Source of the DNA: Tellurirhabdus bombi
GTDB lineage: Bacteria > Bacteroidota > Bacteroidia > Cytophagales > Spirosomataceae
Direction of reading: 5' to 3'
Assembly (NCBI RefSeq): GCF_021484805.1
Contig: NZ_CP090557.1
Span: 2,740,001-2,804,000 of the forward strand
DNA length: 64,000 nt
In this document: one piece after another, positions 8,430 through 18,180 of the stretch
Layout: each line of letters begins with the position of its first letter
How positions within the stretch are numbered: position 1 is the first letter of the stretch
Position numbers and translations under genes: made by a program
The notes under the pieces: generated by a model
Seen by the model: only the letters and a program-made list of their open reading frames with translations
Database searches by the model: none
What the model was told of the DNA's origin: nothing

Positions 8430-11400
8430 TTATGGTTGCACGGGTCTGCCCAGTTCAACCATGCACTCTTTCACAATCGTTTGAAGTTGTGCGGCCTTGG
8501 TTTGCCCCAGCGTCCCTTTTGTAATACCAAAAGCTCCAATTGCCGCATTATTGTGCGGGTTATTAGACGCGTTTCCGGACAGCGTATGGAGGGTTATTTT
8601 TGAATTAGGATCCGTTGTATTGGCCATGTTCTCCCCGCCATAGGTGCTGTTCGTCACTTGATGGTTGACGCTATTGAGGTAGTTAAGCTGCGTTAAGGTT
8701 GACTGATTCCGTTCGCTGAAAATAAACCCAACGCCCGGCTGATAGGCATTATTGACGATCTCTGCGGCACCCAGTCCCCTTAACCTGGCTAGGTATATAA
8801 TTGAAAGAGAACCAAAGGCACCCATATAGTTACGATTGGCCGTCACTGTTTCTGGCTTTGTGATTTGCACGAACAGGCCGATGCCTTGGGTCACATCCAG
8901 ATCGGTTGCGTTTACGGCATACAGTCCTTGGCCCGCTGTTCCCCCAGTCCATCCATACAGCGGGTCATAATTAGAATCGGACATCGTATTGAGATAGGTC
9001 CCAATTCTGGGTGTTCGTACACCGTATAAATTCCCCCCTAACTCCCAGCCCCAAATAGGAACTTTTGCGGCTTTGGCATCCCCGGCACAAACACTCAGAT
9101 AATAAATGTTTTCTCTTAGTCCCTGGGCATACACCTTCTGGATTACCTGACGGACTGCGCTTATTTGCGCCGGGGTCAATACTCCTCCGGCATCAGCGAC
9201 ATTGTCCAGGTAGTTTTGCAGATCGGTCTGTGGATTTTTCTGCAAAGAACTCGTTAAGCGCTCGTCGCTATAACGCCCCGTCCGGCCGTCGCGCAAGGTC
9301 AATAAGAAGGTAGAGGCGATGGGTTGGTTAACCGGCAGGTTATTCCGAAATACATTATTCGAAACATCGAATCTGGAATCAATTTTGTTACCATTCAGAT
9401 TTAAGAAGTCTACGGTCACCGGGAAGCCCACAAACTCATTATCCTTGATGATCAACCGGGAGCCTTCCGAAAGAAGTACCTGGAGCTGAATCAGTCTTTT
9501 GTTCCAGGACGATACCGCAAAGTTTTCGGGGGGAGAAAACTCAAGATAATTGTTGCTGAAATTTACATTCTCGCTAAATCCTAGCAGGGGATTAGAGTTT
9601 GTCAGGATACTAACTAAGAACTTATTACCGGACACTTCATACATATTGCCCTTAGTTTTTATCGGGCTGAGACCTCCCAGATAACCCAAAAATACCGTAC
9701 TTCCTTTAACCGTGTTATTGGTGTATCGCCAATAGCCCTGTGCCCATTGAGGCAGAACACTATTCACGTTTTTTACATAAAATCGACAATTGTTAACGAT
9801 CTGGTAATCGGTATCGCCGATTCGTTGCCCCTGGATTTCACCGGTTCCAAAAACCGGCGTAGGGTTACTACTTTCGCACGAGGCATAGATATCGCAATCC
9901 TCGAAGGTGAAGGAGCCACTGGTAGAACCAATATTGATAAATTGGGCCGTAGGCAGGCTCCCTGTATTATTGTAATAGAATTTACACTTGTCGAACAGGC
10001 CCGTGTTGGCAAACTCAGAGATATCGATTTTGGTGTTGATGAAATTGCACCGCTCATACAAGCTCCGGGTAGCAGAACGAGAGATCTGCGTACTGAACAA
10101 GTGAGGAGCCACAAAATCACAATCTAAAAATGTATTTACGTGGGCATTGTCCGTGAACCAAAGCGACGCGTTGGCCGTACTTGGGGTATTGGGATGGATT
10201 TCGATTTTACAGTTTACGAACGTAGTACCATAACTCCCGTTAGTCCGTAGCAGGCGAATGGTGGGAATCGTCGTTGACGGGCTTTGTATGGTTAGGTTTT
10301 CCGCGTAGAAATTACGCGTGGTTGTATTGGTCACTTTGATGACCTGTCTACCCTTGGAAATTCGAGAACCGGCTGGTATGACCGTTCCCTCAGCGGCTGA
10401 GCCTTTACCTAGATTAGTGAAAGTGACGTTGCCCGATCCTATGGCCTTTAATCGGTATATATTCTCACCAATACTGTATATCCGGCCAGTGGGAGCAGAC
10501 GGCAGAAAATCCGAGGTAATAACGACATCCCCACCAATTGCGGGTTGAACGATATCGGCGGTTAATACGCCCCAATACTCGGTATACTCGGTACTCAGAT
10601 TCCTTACCAGATTGTGCTTAAGAAATAGACGACTACCCGAAATCCTTTCAACCTCGTTGAACTCGCCTAAATCCTGGTCATAGTAATGCCCCCCATTTCT
10701 TAGCATTACAATATCACCCGGCGAAAAATCAGCCGCCCACGCAGCGTCCTTTAAATCGATAAACTTGTCGCTTTTCCGACTGGTGTTGGCATAAGTATAT
10801 ACCTGCGCATCGGTTAGGGGGTTGTCGCCAATATTATTCGAATTGACGATATCAAAGGCAGCTTCGGAGGTGCCTGACCACGTAATTATCGTTTTATTCT
10901 TTCCTGACCCTATCAGCCTGAAATTATTGGGAAAACGTTCTATTTTAGTAGCAAATGTGTAAACCCTCGCAGACAGATACAAAACCCCGCCGCTTCCATT
11001 GGTCTCGACCCCTTCCGTTCTTACGGCATACCGAGCTCTGTTGAATGCTGTATTCACCTCCGTTGGAACGCTTGACTGGCCGCCAAACCAATCAAGCCTG
11101 GCCGACTGGGCCGTGATTTTTACGTTACCCATCCCCCCGAAAATCTGGTAGTCACCCGCCTCTATCACTCCTTCAACGGTCAATGTTGCGTTCGCAGGGA
11201 TAACGATTTGCTGATTAGGCAAAAATTTTAGTGAAATGTTGGCGGGTATTGTCAGGTTTGATGCAACAGCAATACTGCGATCAATTTCTAATACGCGGGG
11301 CAACCCAAACTGGCTATTGATGAACCCCTGAAGGCTTGCCTGGTTCAGCGCCGTAAAAGCAGACGAAGGAAAAGGTCCTTGTGTCGCCGAGGGGAACAGG

Positions 11401-11690
11401 CTTTTGCCTGTTTCGCGTTTAACAAAACTTGCTGAATCCGCCTTGGCGGCTAAACGTTGCCTGACTACCGCTAAGCTATCCTGTAATTGCTTGTCAGGTA
11501 CCAGGAAGATATCTGACCCTGTTGTGGGTGAAAGTTTGGGCCGGATCGTACCCCGTGGTACGGAAAAATCGTATAGACCCGGCGAAGTTGCTTTCTGGCC
11601 CGGCTCAGCGATTGGGACGCCCGTGCGAGCCTGGCCAAGGCTTAGCGTCGTTGAAAGTAGGAAAACGAAGAATAAGAGGTTCTTTTTCAT
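8430..11690 (-). CDS. signal-peptide-bearing beta-helix tail-spike-like protein
   Basis: This 1086-aa protein begins with a clear Sec signal peptide (MKKNLLFFVFLLSTTLSLG, cleavage near residue 20). After an N-terminal region with a short coiled segment (DSLAVVRQRLAAKADSASF), residues about 110-780 show the repetitive short-strand, Asn-rich pattern of right-handed beta helices of the pectate-lyase or tail-spike type. Examples are NVTFTNLGKG, TFVNCKIEI, TFLDCDF and NNCRFYV. The last 300 residues form a separate globular region ending in IGAFGITKGTLGQ, probably a receptor- or glycan-binding module. Position between tail genes suggests a host-recognition or depolymerase spike. The signal peptide is odd for a virion component, so it may instead be exported by the lysogen or during lysis. 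Confidence 0.8.
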   Translation of the reverse strand: MKKNLLFFVFLLSTTLSLGQARTGVPIAEPGQKATSPGLYDFSVPRGTIRPKLSPTTGSDIFLVPDKQLQDSLAVVRQRLAAKADSASFVKRETGKSLFPSATQGPFPSSAFTALNQASLQGFINSQFGLPRVLEIDRSIAVASNLTIPANISLKFLPNQQIVIPANATLTVEGVIEAGDYQIFGGMGNVKITAQSARLDWFGGQSSVPTEVNTAFNRARYAVRTEGVETNGSGGVLYLSARVYTFATKIERFPNNFRLIGSGKNKTIITWSGTSEAAFDIVNSNNIGDNPLTDAQVYTYANTSRKSDKFIDLKDAAWAADFSPGDIVMLRNGGHYYDQDLGEFNEVERISGSRLFLKHNLVRNLSTEYTEYWGVLTADIVQPAIGGDVVITSDFLPSAPTGRIYSIGENIYRLKAIGSGNVTFTNLGKGSAAEGTVIPAGSRISKGRQVIKVTNTTTRNFYAENLTIQSPSTTIPTIRLLRTNGSYGTTFVNCKIEIHPNTPSTANASLWFTDNAHVNTFLDCDFVAPHLFSTQISRSATRSLYERCNFINTKIDISEFANTGLFDKCKFYYNNTGSLPTAQFINIGSTSGSFTFEDCDIYASCESSNPTPVFGTGEIQGQRIGDTDYQIVNNCRFYVKNVNSVLPQWAQGYWRYTNNTVKGSTVFLGYLGGLSPIKTKGNMYEVSGNKFLVSILTNSNPLLGFSENVNFSNNYLEFSPPENFAVSSWNKRLIQLQVLLSEGSRLIIKDNEFVGFPVTVDFLNLNGNKIDSRFDVSNNVFRNNLPVNQPIASTFLLTLRDGRTGRYSDERLTSSLQKNPQTDLQNYLDNVADAGGVLTPAQISAVRQVIQKVYAQGLRENIYYLSVCAGDAKAAKVPIWGWELGGNLYGVRTPRIGTYLNTMSDSNYDPLYGWTGGTAGQGLYAVNATDLDVTQGIGLFVQITKPETVTANRNYMGAFGSLSIIYLARLRGLGAAEIVNNAYQPGVGFIFSERNQSTLTQLNYLNSVNHQVTNSTYGGENMANTTDPNSKITLHTLSGNASNNPHNNAAIGAFGITKGTLGQTKAAQLQTIVKECMVELGRPVQP

Positions 11691-11700
11691 GGTGATTTGA

Positions 11701-12183
11701 TTAATCTTCCGCGTAGGCGATTACGGTGGCGGTGCCGGTGAAAAAATAGGGTGTCTGGTCTTCTGGATTACGTACGGGCGGAGCAATAAAGGTGGCAGTA
11801 TTAACTGTTTTAGGAGTTAAACCTAAACCATCAACGATCTTCCCCGAAGCTTCTTTAAATCGAATGGGTAAAAACAGCATCGTCCCCAGGTTAGTAATCA
11901 CTTCATCGCCATTCTTTTTGTTATCAATGGCGATGGTATAACGACCAACTAAGGCTTCTACCCGGGCCGCTTCCTGGATCACTTGCTGGCGTTTAAGTTC
12001 CACCTGTTGCGCAGCCAAATCGACTGCGTGGGTATCAGCCGCTACCTGCTGACGTTTTTGTTCCACCTGCTGGGCAGCCATGTCTACAGCTTCCCGATCC
12101 AGGGCGACGGCATCCTCTAATTCCTGCCGGATGATGCCAACAGCTTCTGGCTTAAGCCCGACTAATGTTTTTTTGTCTGCCAT
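11701..12183 (-). CDS. phage protein with internal coiled-coil repeat
   Basis: The protein is 160 aa from the ATG at 12183, which follows the upstream stop codon by one base. The in-frame ATG at 12195 would overlap that gene and is less likely. Residues about 30-75 hold two near-identical units, AVDMAAQQVEQKRQQV and AVDLAAQQVELKRQQV, each followed by a short linker; this is a helical, probably trimeric coiled-coil stalk. The C-terminal half is beta-rich. It sits between two large fibre-like proteins, so a fibre stalk or attachment subunit is plausible. No family is recognised. Confidence 0.75.
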   Translation of the reverse strand: MADKKTLVGLKPEAVGIIRQELEDAVALDREAVDMAAQQVEQKRQQVAADTHAVDLAAQQVELKRQQVIQEAARVEALVGRYTIAIDNKKNGDEVITNLGTMLFLPIRFKEASGKIVDGLGLTPKTVNTATFIAPPVRNPEDQTPYFFTGTATVIAYAED

Positions 12184-12184
12184 G

Positions 12185-12757
12185 CTAAAATTCAATTATA
12201 AATGATGGATATAACTGCCCTTCTGGCTCATCAGTAACTCTCACCCCTGCGCCGGTCGCCAGAGTGAAGGTTGTATCATCTTCTTCCACCAGAACAACGA
12301 CTGCTCCGATGGCCGCCTGAGCTTGCTGTGCAGCTATCACAGCTTCGTTTGCCGCTTCGATGAGCTTTTGGTCAAGCGGCTTGATGACAATTTCTTGAAC
12401 GGCGTTGATCTGCTTGATTTCAATCAGGGGAGCAGTCGCATTGCTGGAATTGCTACCCGAATCGGTAGGTCTGAACCGCCAATCTGCCTGCACGGTGCCA
12501 TCCCAGAATATTTCGGCCCGGTGCTTGTCGGAGAGTTTCCCCACCTGAACTAGGTTAAATTCGACGTAGAAGTACGGCCCTTCCTGGGTCACTTCGGGCT
12601 GTCTGTCGGTAGGCATTTCGCTGCCGTCCGGGAGCAGCATTTTTACTGCGAAATCGGTGGGGGGAACCCTTCCGTCGAAACGGAAGGGCTGTTTGTAGGG
12701 TCGCCGGTTGTAAATCTTCGATTCCAGTTTTTCCGGCTCTGAGCTTACTACTGCCAT
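12185..12757 (-). CDS. phage tail-associated protein, function unknown
   Basis: This 190-aa protein has no signal peptide. The N-terminal half (about 1-95) looks like a beta-sandwich, with FRFDGRVPPTDFAVKMLLPDG and FYVEFNLVQ, reminiscent of upper baseplate domains that hold receptor-binding proteins. The middle (about 120-150) is an Ala/Gln-rich helix (KLIEAANEAVIAAQQAQAA) similar in style to the coiled repeats of the next gene. Its start codon is exactly adjacent to the stop of the upstream gene. Baseplate-to-fibre adaptor is an inference. Confidence 0.7.
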   Translation of the reverse strand: MAVVSSEPEKLESKIYNRRPYKQPFRFDGRVPPTDFAVKMLLPDGSEMPTDRQPEVTQEGPYFYVEFNLVQVGKLSDKHRAEIFWDGTVQADWRFRPTDSGSNSSNATAPLIEIKQINAVQEIVIKPLDQKLIEAANEAVIAAQQAQAAIGAVVVLVEEDDTTFTLATGAGVRVTDEPEGQLYPSFIIEF

Positions 12758-15700
12758 TATTGCGTGGATTTGATAAAGCGAAAACGAGGCTGTCCATTCT
12801 GGTTGTACCAGTTTATGAGGTCGCCCTTAAAGTCGGAGGCGTTCAGGTGCGTGTTGGGATCGTAGGTGTAGGTGTGCGTAGGCTGGCCTGATTTTCGACC
12901 CGTGACCTTATCCATCCGGGCGTATTGACGGGCTGTCTCCAGCGCCAGGTTCCAGGCAGCGCCCGGGTATGAACCGCCATCCTGATCCTGGCACTGAGCC
13001 AAAAACGTAATGTGTTGCCCCCCGGCTCCTTTGGCGGCGGCCACGGCTTTCTGGGCCATCTGGTACCCGCCTTCACTGCCATCAACCAACCCGTTATTTC
13101 CTTGCAACGAAGCAGTGTAATAATCCTGTTCGGTTGCGGAAGGAGCTTCGGGATCGTTAGCCGATAGCGAATGCGCCGCCGCCAGTGCCCCATCGAAGGT
13201 CATGTTATAGCTCGGCGCCGGGTTCTTTTTGAGGTACACCCGGACGGTCTGACCAGGGAAGCGGGAAGCCAGCCCCGAACGCACAATCTGAAGCAGTTCC
13301 GGCGTGTTCCAGGAACCAACGAATACCCCGCCGCCTTCAACGCTCTGGCCTACGTCGATGAAAATCGGCAGACCGGGCATGACCTCGTAAATGGCCACGG
13401 CCTGAAGCAGCAGGGCATGGCCCAGGGTGTAGGTCCGGTAGTTTGTAAACAGGCGGTTGGCCTGCTGGGTCAGGGCACTCCAGGCGTTGCCCTCATTGAC
13501 TTGCGGCAGCTGGGTACCCCCCGGCAGGTTGTAATACGACACGTAGCCTTGCCGGACTACTTCGTGGAAATCCGAGTATAAAGGCGGACTTTGACCCAGA
13601 TCACCCGCCAGGTTGCTTTCTTCGTTCTGACCCGCTCCCAGCAAGGCGTAGGTTAACGTTCCCGATAAGTAGTACGGTTTGAGCAGGTTCGCCAGGTGCT
13701 TGACATAGGTGTAACGCGCCCGGACGGCAGGGTTGCTGTTGTTATAGAGTTCGCCCGCATTAGTGAGCGCCTGCACGCTGTACTCGTAATGCTCCACAGA
13801 CCGAAGCAGACCCACGGAAATGTTACCGCGCCAATCCCGCTGACACTGATCATCGGTCAGAAAGCTTCCTTTTTCGTGGTAATTTCGCAGGCACACGGGC
13901 CGGAAACCCATTTTGGCGCCGTTGGCCTGCGCCCAGTCCATAATGCCCTTCAGCTGCGTAGCCCGTTCCTGGTTCCACACCCCCGGCGACGTTTCCCAGT
14001 TATGCCAGAACTGACTCAGGGCCGCGCCCCACTTGATTTCAGGATGCGCTCCGTTATCCGTAGCCGCGTTCTTGAACTGCGTCAGGGCGCTGGTATGCTC
14101 ACCAACATTATTGTTGTTCAGGTAGTACGTCAGGGCCATCTGAGGCAGCGCAAACGAACTAACCGAACCCGTGGGCGGATTCACCGGGGGATTCACCACC
14201 GGCGGATTGACCACCACCGGCGGCGTAACTGCGCTGCCACTGGCACCCACCAGCACGGCGTGAATGGCATTGCCTTCCAGGGGAATGTCGATGGTCTTGT
14301 CGTTGCCCAGCTCCACGGTGATCGTCTTGCGGGCACCGGCGGAGCAGAACAAATCGCAGGCTACCACGGCCAGCTTGCCGTTACCCGAGTAAATTTTCAC
14401 AATCGGACGGCGGTAATGGGCCGATTGCAACAGCCCCGTCCCGTCTGCCGGAGCCGCGTACACGACTCCTCCCGACGACCAGGTGGCGTGCCGGGCCGTC
14501 ACCTGGTCCGTGCCTAAGTGGGCGAGGATCTTGGCGGCTTTGCGAACGCCCGCGTAAGCGGCATCGTACCCAATGTAGGGAAAACGGGGGCGGCTGGGTT
14601 GCCCATCGGGAACGTAGGGGAAGCTGCTGTTCTGGGACGAATTGGGCATCCACCAGGTATGACTGGGTTCCCACGCCGCCCCAATTTTGTTGGGGTCATC
14701 GATGTGGTTGTTGGTGTCACTCCAGAGCAGCCCGCCCCCGCCTTCGATCATGTGCGCGACCCAACAAAGCTCAATGCCGATGATGTCGGGAATCATTCCC
14801 GCCACGTACCGGACCTTGCCCCCGGGGCTGGTTGTTTTTAAATCCCACTGCGTACTGCCCCAGCGTGAATTATCGTCGGGGGTTTCGCACCAGGGCCACA
14901 TAAAGAGCAGAGCAGGGCGATCCGGCGTCTGCTTCTTTTTGACTTCGAGTTTAAAGAGCGTTTTGACCGTAAAATCCGGGTCCCCCGGATCATCGGCGTA
15001 ATGCTGGTTCAGCGGTGTAATGCCCGCCGAATGAAAGCTCTGGTTGTTCCACCGAATCTTGAAAAACGGGTCGTCATCGCCGTTGGGCATCTTCCGGGCA
15101 TTGCCAATGTAATAATGCCGAAAGTCCGGGTGCAGGTAGTTTTCGTTGGGTACCGGCAGCTGCACGTTCTCGCCGTAGCCCGAGGTATTGATCTTATTGG
15201 GGTATTTTTGCCGGATGGTGTAGTTATAGGCCAGGTTGCCCGGCCCCAGAACGGGACTGGCATGGGCGGGATTTTTGGCCTCGGACGTCTGCTCGATAAA
15301 CAGGCCGTGCGGAATGCTGTTCACCCCGGCATTGGCTGCCTGCACGCCCTGTTCCCAGGTCGGAGCCGCGTGGGGTGGCCAGATCACCGGTCCGGTATAA
15401 GGCGCGTGGCCGATATACGACGAAAACTCCTCGCCATTGGGAATGTAGTAAAGCTCGGTTTCCCAGTCCAGTCCACTCATCCGGTTGCCCGCCGTTCGTA
15501 GCTCGAAGAATTTCCAGCCCCGGTCTTTTAGCTCCTGATTCGTCGCTTTACCATCCAGAATCGAGCCGCCAAAGACTTTGTTGGCCAGCGCGGCTTTTTC
15601 GGCGGACGTAAGCGGCGGTGCGTTTTTCCCGTGTACTGCCAGCTGCCCCTCCGAACGCAGGTACCACTCTTCAAACAGGGGCAGTAAAAGGCCAGTCGTG

Positions 15701-16086
15701 CCGTTGCCCGTCAGGGTCTTGGCCACAATGGGTACATCCGGGCGGTAGGAATCCCGGATGTAGGCGTTTTGCCGAATGACCCAGCTGCGGTCGCCGCCGT
15801 AGTTGCGCCAGTCATCGACGTACTTCCAGCCGTTGGGGCCGGTCTTAACCTGGGATTTGGTCCAGAAATTATAAATGACAAATTTATGGTTGGCCGGTAC
15901 CGACAGGTCTAGCACGGGGCTATCGTGCGGATTGGGGTTAATTACGTAGACTCGGTTGTACCCCGGCGGGGGAGTCTGACTTTGCCCCACGGGGTCCGTT
16001 AGCCGCATCGTGTACTGGGCATCGACAGTCAGGCCAGTGGCCAGCAGGGCGTATAAGAGGGAAAGAAACCAGATTTTACGGTTCAT
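12757..16086 (-). CDS. secreted two-module glycosidase-like phage protein
   Basis: This 1109-aa protein starts with a Sec signal peptide (MNRKIWFLSLLYALLATG, cleavage near DAQ at 24). The N-terminal module (about 25-640) is Trp/Tyr-rich, with GIELCWVAHMIEGGGGLLW and a C-terminal beta region. A Pro/Val linker (TPPVVVNPPVVNPP) separates it from a second module (about 660-1109). The second module has TIM-barrel glycosidase features: IKWGAALSQFWHNWETSPG, a helix-rich barrel and GAGQNEESNL, which resembles an Asn-Glu acid/base strand end. It probably binds or degrades surface polysaccharide. It lies inside the tail operon, yet the signal peptide implies export; whether it is part of the virion is open. 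Confidence 0.75.
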   Translation of the reverse strand: MNRKIWFLSLLYALLATGLTVDAQYTMRLTDPVGQSQTPPPGYNRVYVINPNPHDSPVLDLSVPANHKFVIYNFWTKSQVKTGPNGWKYVDDWRNYGGDRSWVIRQNAYIRDSYRPDVPIVAKTLTGNGTTGLLLPLFEEWYLRSEGQLAVHGKNAPPLTSAEKAALANKVFGGSILDGKATNQELKDRGWKFFELRTAGNRMSGLDWETELYYIPNGEEFSSYIGHAPYTGPVIWPPHAAPTWEQGVQAANAGVNSIPHGLFIEQTSEAKNPAHASPVLGPGNLAYNYTIRQKYPNKINTSGYGENVQLPVPNENYLHPDFRHYYIGNARKMPNGDDDPFFKIRWNNQSFHSAGITPLNQHYADDPGDPDFTVKTLFKLEVKKKQTPDRPALLFMWPWCETPDDNSRWGSTQWDLKTTSPGGKVRYVAGMIPDIIGIELCWVAHMIEGGGGLLWSDTNNHIDDPNKIGAAWEPSHTWWMPNSSQNSSFPYVPDGQPSRPRFPYIGYDAAYAGVRKAAKILAHLGTDQVTARHATWSSGGVVYAAPADGTGLLQSAHYRRPIVKIYSGNGKLAVVACDLFCSAGARKTITVELGNDKTIDIPLEGNAIHAVLVGASGSAVTPPVVVNPPVVNPPVNPPTGSVSSFALPQMALTYYLNNNNVGEHTSALTQFKNAATDNGAHPEIKWGAALSQFWHNWETSPGVWNQERATQLKGIMDWAQANGAKMGFRPVCLRNYHEKGSFLTDDQCQRDWRGNISVGLLRSVEHYEYSVQALTNAGELYNNSNPAVRARYTYVKHLANLLKPYYLSGTLTYALLGAGQNEESNLAGDLGQSPPLYSDFHEVVRQGYVSYYNLPGGTQLPQVNEGNAWSALTQQANRLFTNYRTYTLGHALLLQAVAIYEVMPGLPIFIDVGQSVEGGGVFVGSWNTPELLQIVRSGLASRFPGQTVRVYLKKNPAPSYNMTFDGALAAAHSLSANDPEAPSATEQDYYTASLQGNNGLVDGSEGGYQMAQKAVAAAKGAGGQHITFLAQCQDQDGGSYPGAAWNLALETARQYARMDKVTGRKSGQPTHTYTYDPNTHLNASDFKGDLINWYNQNGQPRFRFIKSTQ

Positions 16087-16098
16087 CGGTGAGTCGTA

Positions 16099-18180
16099 TT
16101 AAGATGATAGTTGATTGGATACACTAAGCGGGAAAGGATCGTAGGCCACGCCACCGCGCCCGTCGTCTACCTTCAGACGGAAGTAGTAGGTTCCTTCACT
16201 GGGTGGGGTCACCATCCAGCGGCGGGTCGAAGCATTGAAGCTTGACCAGGCAGGGAGCGGGCCATAGTTGCCGTCACCAAACGGCGAAAATTCCACGCCC
16301 CAGGTGAGCGAGTCCCCATCCGAATCGCTAAAACGGTCGGCGGGAAAATCAAAGGGCGTAGCCACCCCGGTATAGGCCGTCAGAAAAACCGTCTGGGATT
16401 GACGCACCGGGGCATTGTTCGGCCCGCCAACTTCGGGAACTAACACCGGCGACGATTGGTCCGTATTTCCCTCGGCATTACCACCCAGGCTGTTGTAGTG
16501 GTTGACGTACTCGGTGTAGACCGGGTAATAGCGCACAAAGTCTTTCTGGTTGCTCATGCCCACCCGGCTGGGGATATCGAACTGAATGATCTCATCACCC
16601 CGTTTTACCCAGATCGTGGCCGGGAGCTGGGGCGTGTGAGTCTGATTCTGCAACGCATCCCGGAAGCCCATGAACCAGCCCGCCCCCTGGGGGACGTAGT
16701 ACTGGGCCGGATAGCCCGTATATTCCAGAATATTGGCGTGATTGAGGGTATTCAGCGGCAATGCATTATTGGCCACGGCTTCAGTTACGAAATAATCGGT
16801 ATTGTAGTCGTAGGAATCACCTCCCAGACCCCGGAACAGAAAGCGCATGTGCGGCGCGTTCAGATTCGTGGTGGTTTTGATGCGGGTAAAGAGGTAGGCC
16901 ACTTTTGAGCCGCCTCCGGCCCAGGCAACATCGATCCACTCAATCACATCGCCCCCAAAGCCCTGCATGTAGAAGCTTACCGCCGTGGTGCCCGCCGAAT
17001 TGGTGAAATTTAGGGTTATGGGAGTGGTGGGGAAAGGCTGACTGATGTTGCCGGTAAAGGCTCCGTAGGTACCCACGGATGCATCAAAGGTTACCCCGGT
17101 GGGCAAAGGCGTCGATGCGTCAACGCTGACGGTTACCGCCAGCGAACTAATTACCGTATCTGCCGGCACAACCGTTGATTTAGGCGTACCCACCTGAAAC
17201 GACATGGCCGCAATGGGCTTGTTGGCGTAGGGCTTGGATGGCCCCGGCCCCTCACCGCTGTTCCCGTCCACCGGCAGCACCTGAATCCCATCGACGGCGC
17301 TGGGAATAACCACCTTGAATTTATAGACGGTGGTTTTGGCATTCTCATCGCGGATATACACCCAGATGGGAGTATTGGACGGAATGCCGGTGGTAGTAGC
17401 CGACGGATTAAGCGGACGCCGCAGGTTAGGCTTGTTTTCGGTCCACAGGTTACTGACGGGCATCCAGACCCCGCTGGAACCTGGCCCAACGGCACCCGGT
17501 GGTAGCGGCTCATCATCACCCACCCAGGACATGGGCGCACCATCGACGCGCACCAGCTTCATTTTTACCCGTTCGGCGGGCAGGTTCGAGACAGCCCACA
17601 GACTCGTCTGGCCGGTCGATGCGCGGCTTACCTGGATCGACTCGATGAAAGGGGGCCGACCAGCCACTTCATTGACGGCCTCGGGAATAAACGGCGCGAT
17701 CACGTCGAACAAATCCTGCCCATTGAGCTGGGGCAGGATCATCGTCGCCAGCTGCTTGGGCGTTAGGGCCAGCGGCTCGTAGAGTCCCCCATTCACACGG
17801 TACCCAATCCCGCCAACCATACCGTCCGATACCTGTTGCAGGTAACTAAAATAAGGCCGGCCAAACAGCTCCAGCGCCCCGCCTTCTTTCATGACGGCCC
17901 CGGTGCCTTCTACTTCATTCCAGAAACGCGACGTATCGGTTTCGTCGTAGTTACCCAGACTCCAGCGGTTGCGGAGCTTGCCGTCTTTGTCCCGGGTCTG
18001 GCCGAGTAGGCCGCCCTGTCCCTGGTAGAGCATGAGCATATTGCCCAGTACTTGGATTTCCTTGCGAAACTCCACACGCCCGTTGATGAGCATTCGCATG
18101 ATCGTCCCAAAGAGATCGACAATAAACTCCAGATTGCCGTCTTCATCGCCGGTGATTTCACCCGCTCGTTCGTTAGCCAT
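16099..18180 (-). CDS. large tail protein with C-terminal Ig-like domain
   Basis: This 693-aa protein has no signal peptide. It begins with an acidic N terminus (NERAGEITGDEDGNLEF), probably the virion-docking part. Residues about 190-420 are beta-rich with Pro/Thr/Ser linkers. The last 110 residues form a cadherin- or putative-Ig-like domain with the pattern FSDSDGDSLTW followed by PSEGTYYFRLKVDDGRGG, which matches dystroglycan-type repeats. Its start overlaps the upstream gene by 8 bp. A structural tail or fibre subunit is likely; ligand and exact position are unknown. Confidence 0.75.
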   Translation of the reverse strand: MANERAGEITGDEDGNLEFIVDLFGTIMRMLINGRVEFRKEIQVLGNMLMLYQGQGGLLGQTRDKDGKLRNRWSLGNYDETDTSRFWNEVEGTGAVMKEGGALELFGRPYFSYLQQVSDGMVGGIGYRVNGGLYEPLALTPKQLATMILPQLNGQDLFDVIAPFIPEAVNEVAGRPPFIESIQVSRASTGQTSLWAVSNLPAERVKMKLVRVDGAPMSWVGDDEPLPPGAVGPGSSGVWMPVSNLWTENKPNLRRPLNPSATTTGIPSNTPIWVYIRDENAKTTVYKFKVVIPSAVDGIQVLPVDGNSGEGPGPSKPYANKPIAAMSFQVGTPKSTVVPADTVISSLAVTVSVDASTPLPTGVTFDASVGTYGAFTGNISQPFPTTPITLNFTNSAGTTAVSFYMQGFGGDVIEWIDVAWAGGGSKVAYLFTRIKTTTNLNAPHMRFLFRGLGGDSYDYNTDYFVTEAVANNALPLNTLNHANILEYTGYPAQYYVPQGAGWFMGFRDALQNQTHTPQLPATIWVKRGDEIIQFDIPSRVGMSNQKDFVRYYPVYTEYVNHYNSLGGNAEGNTDQSSPVLVPEVGGPNNAPVRQSQTVFLTAYTGVATPFDFPADRFSDSDGDSLTWGVEFSPFGDGNYGPLPAWSSFNASTRRWMVTPPSEGTYYFRLKVDDGRGGVAYDPFPLSVSNQLSS

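Noticed and set aside
13696-14517. Long plus-strand opening of 273 codons opposite the glycosidase-like gene
   Set aside because: No recognisable motif, Arg/His-rich composition typical of an antisense shadow, and the opposite strand has clear domains.
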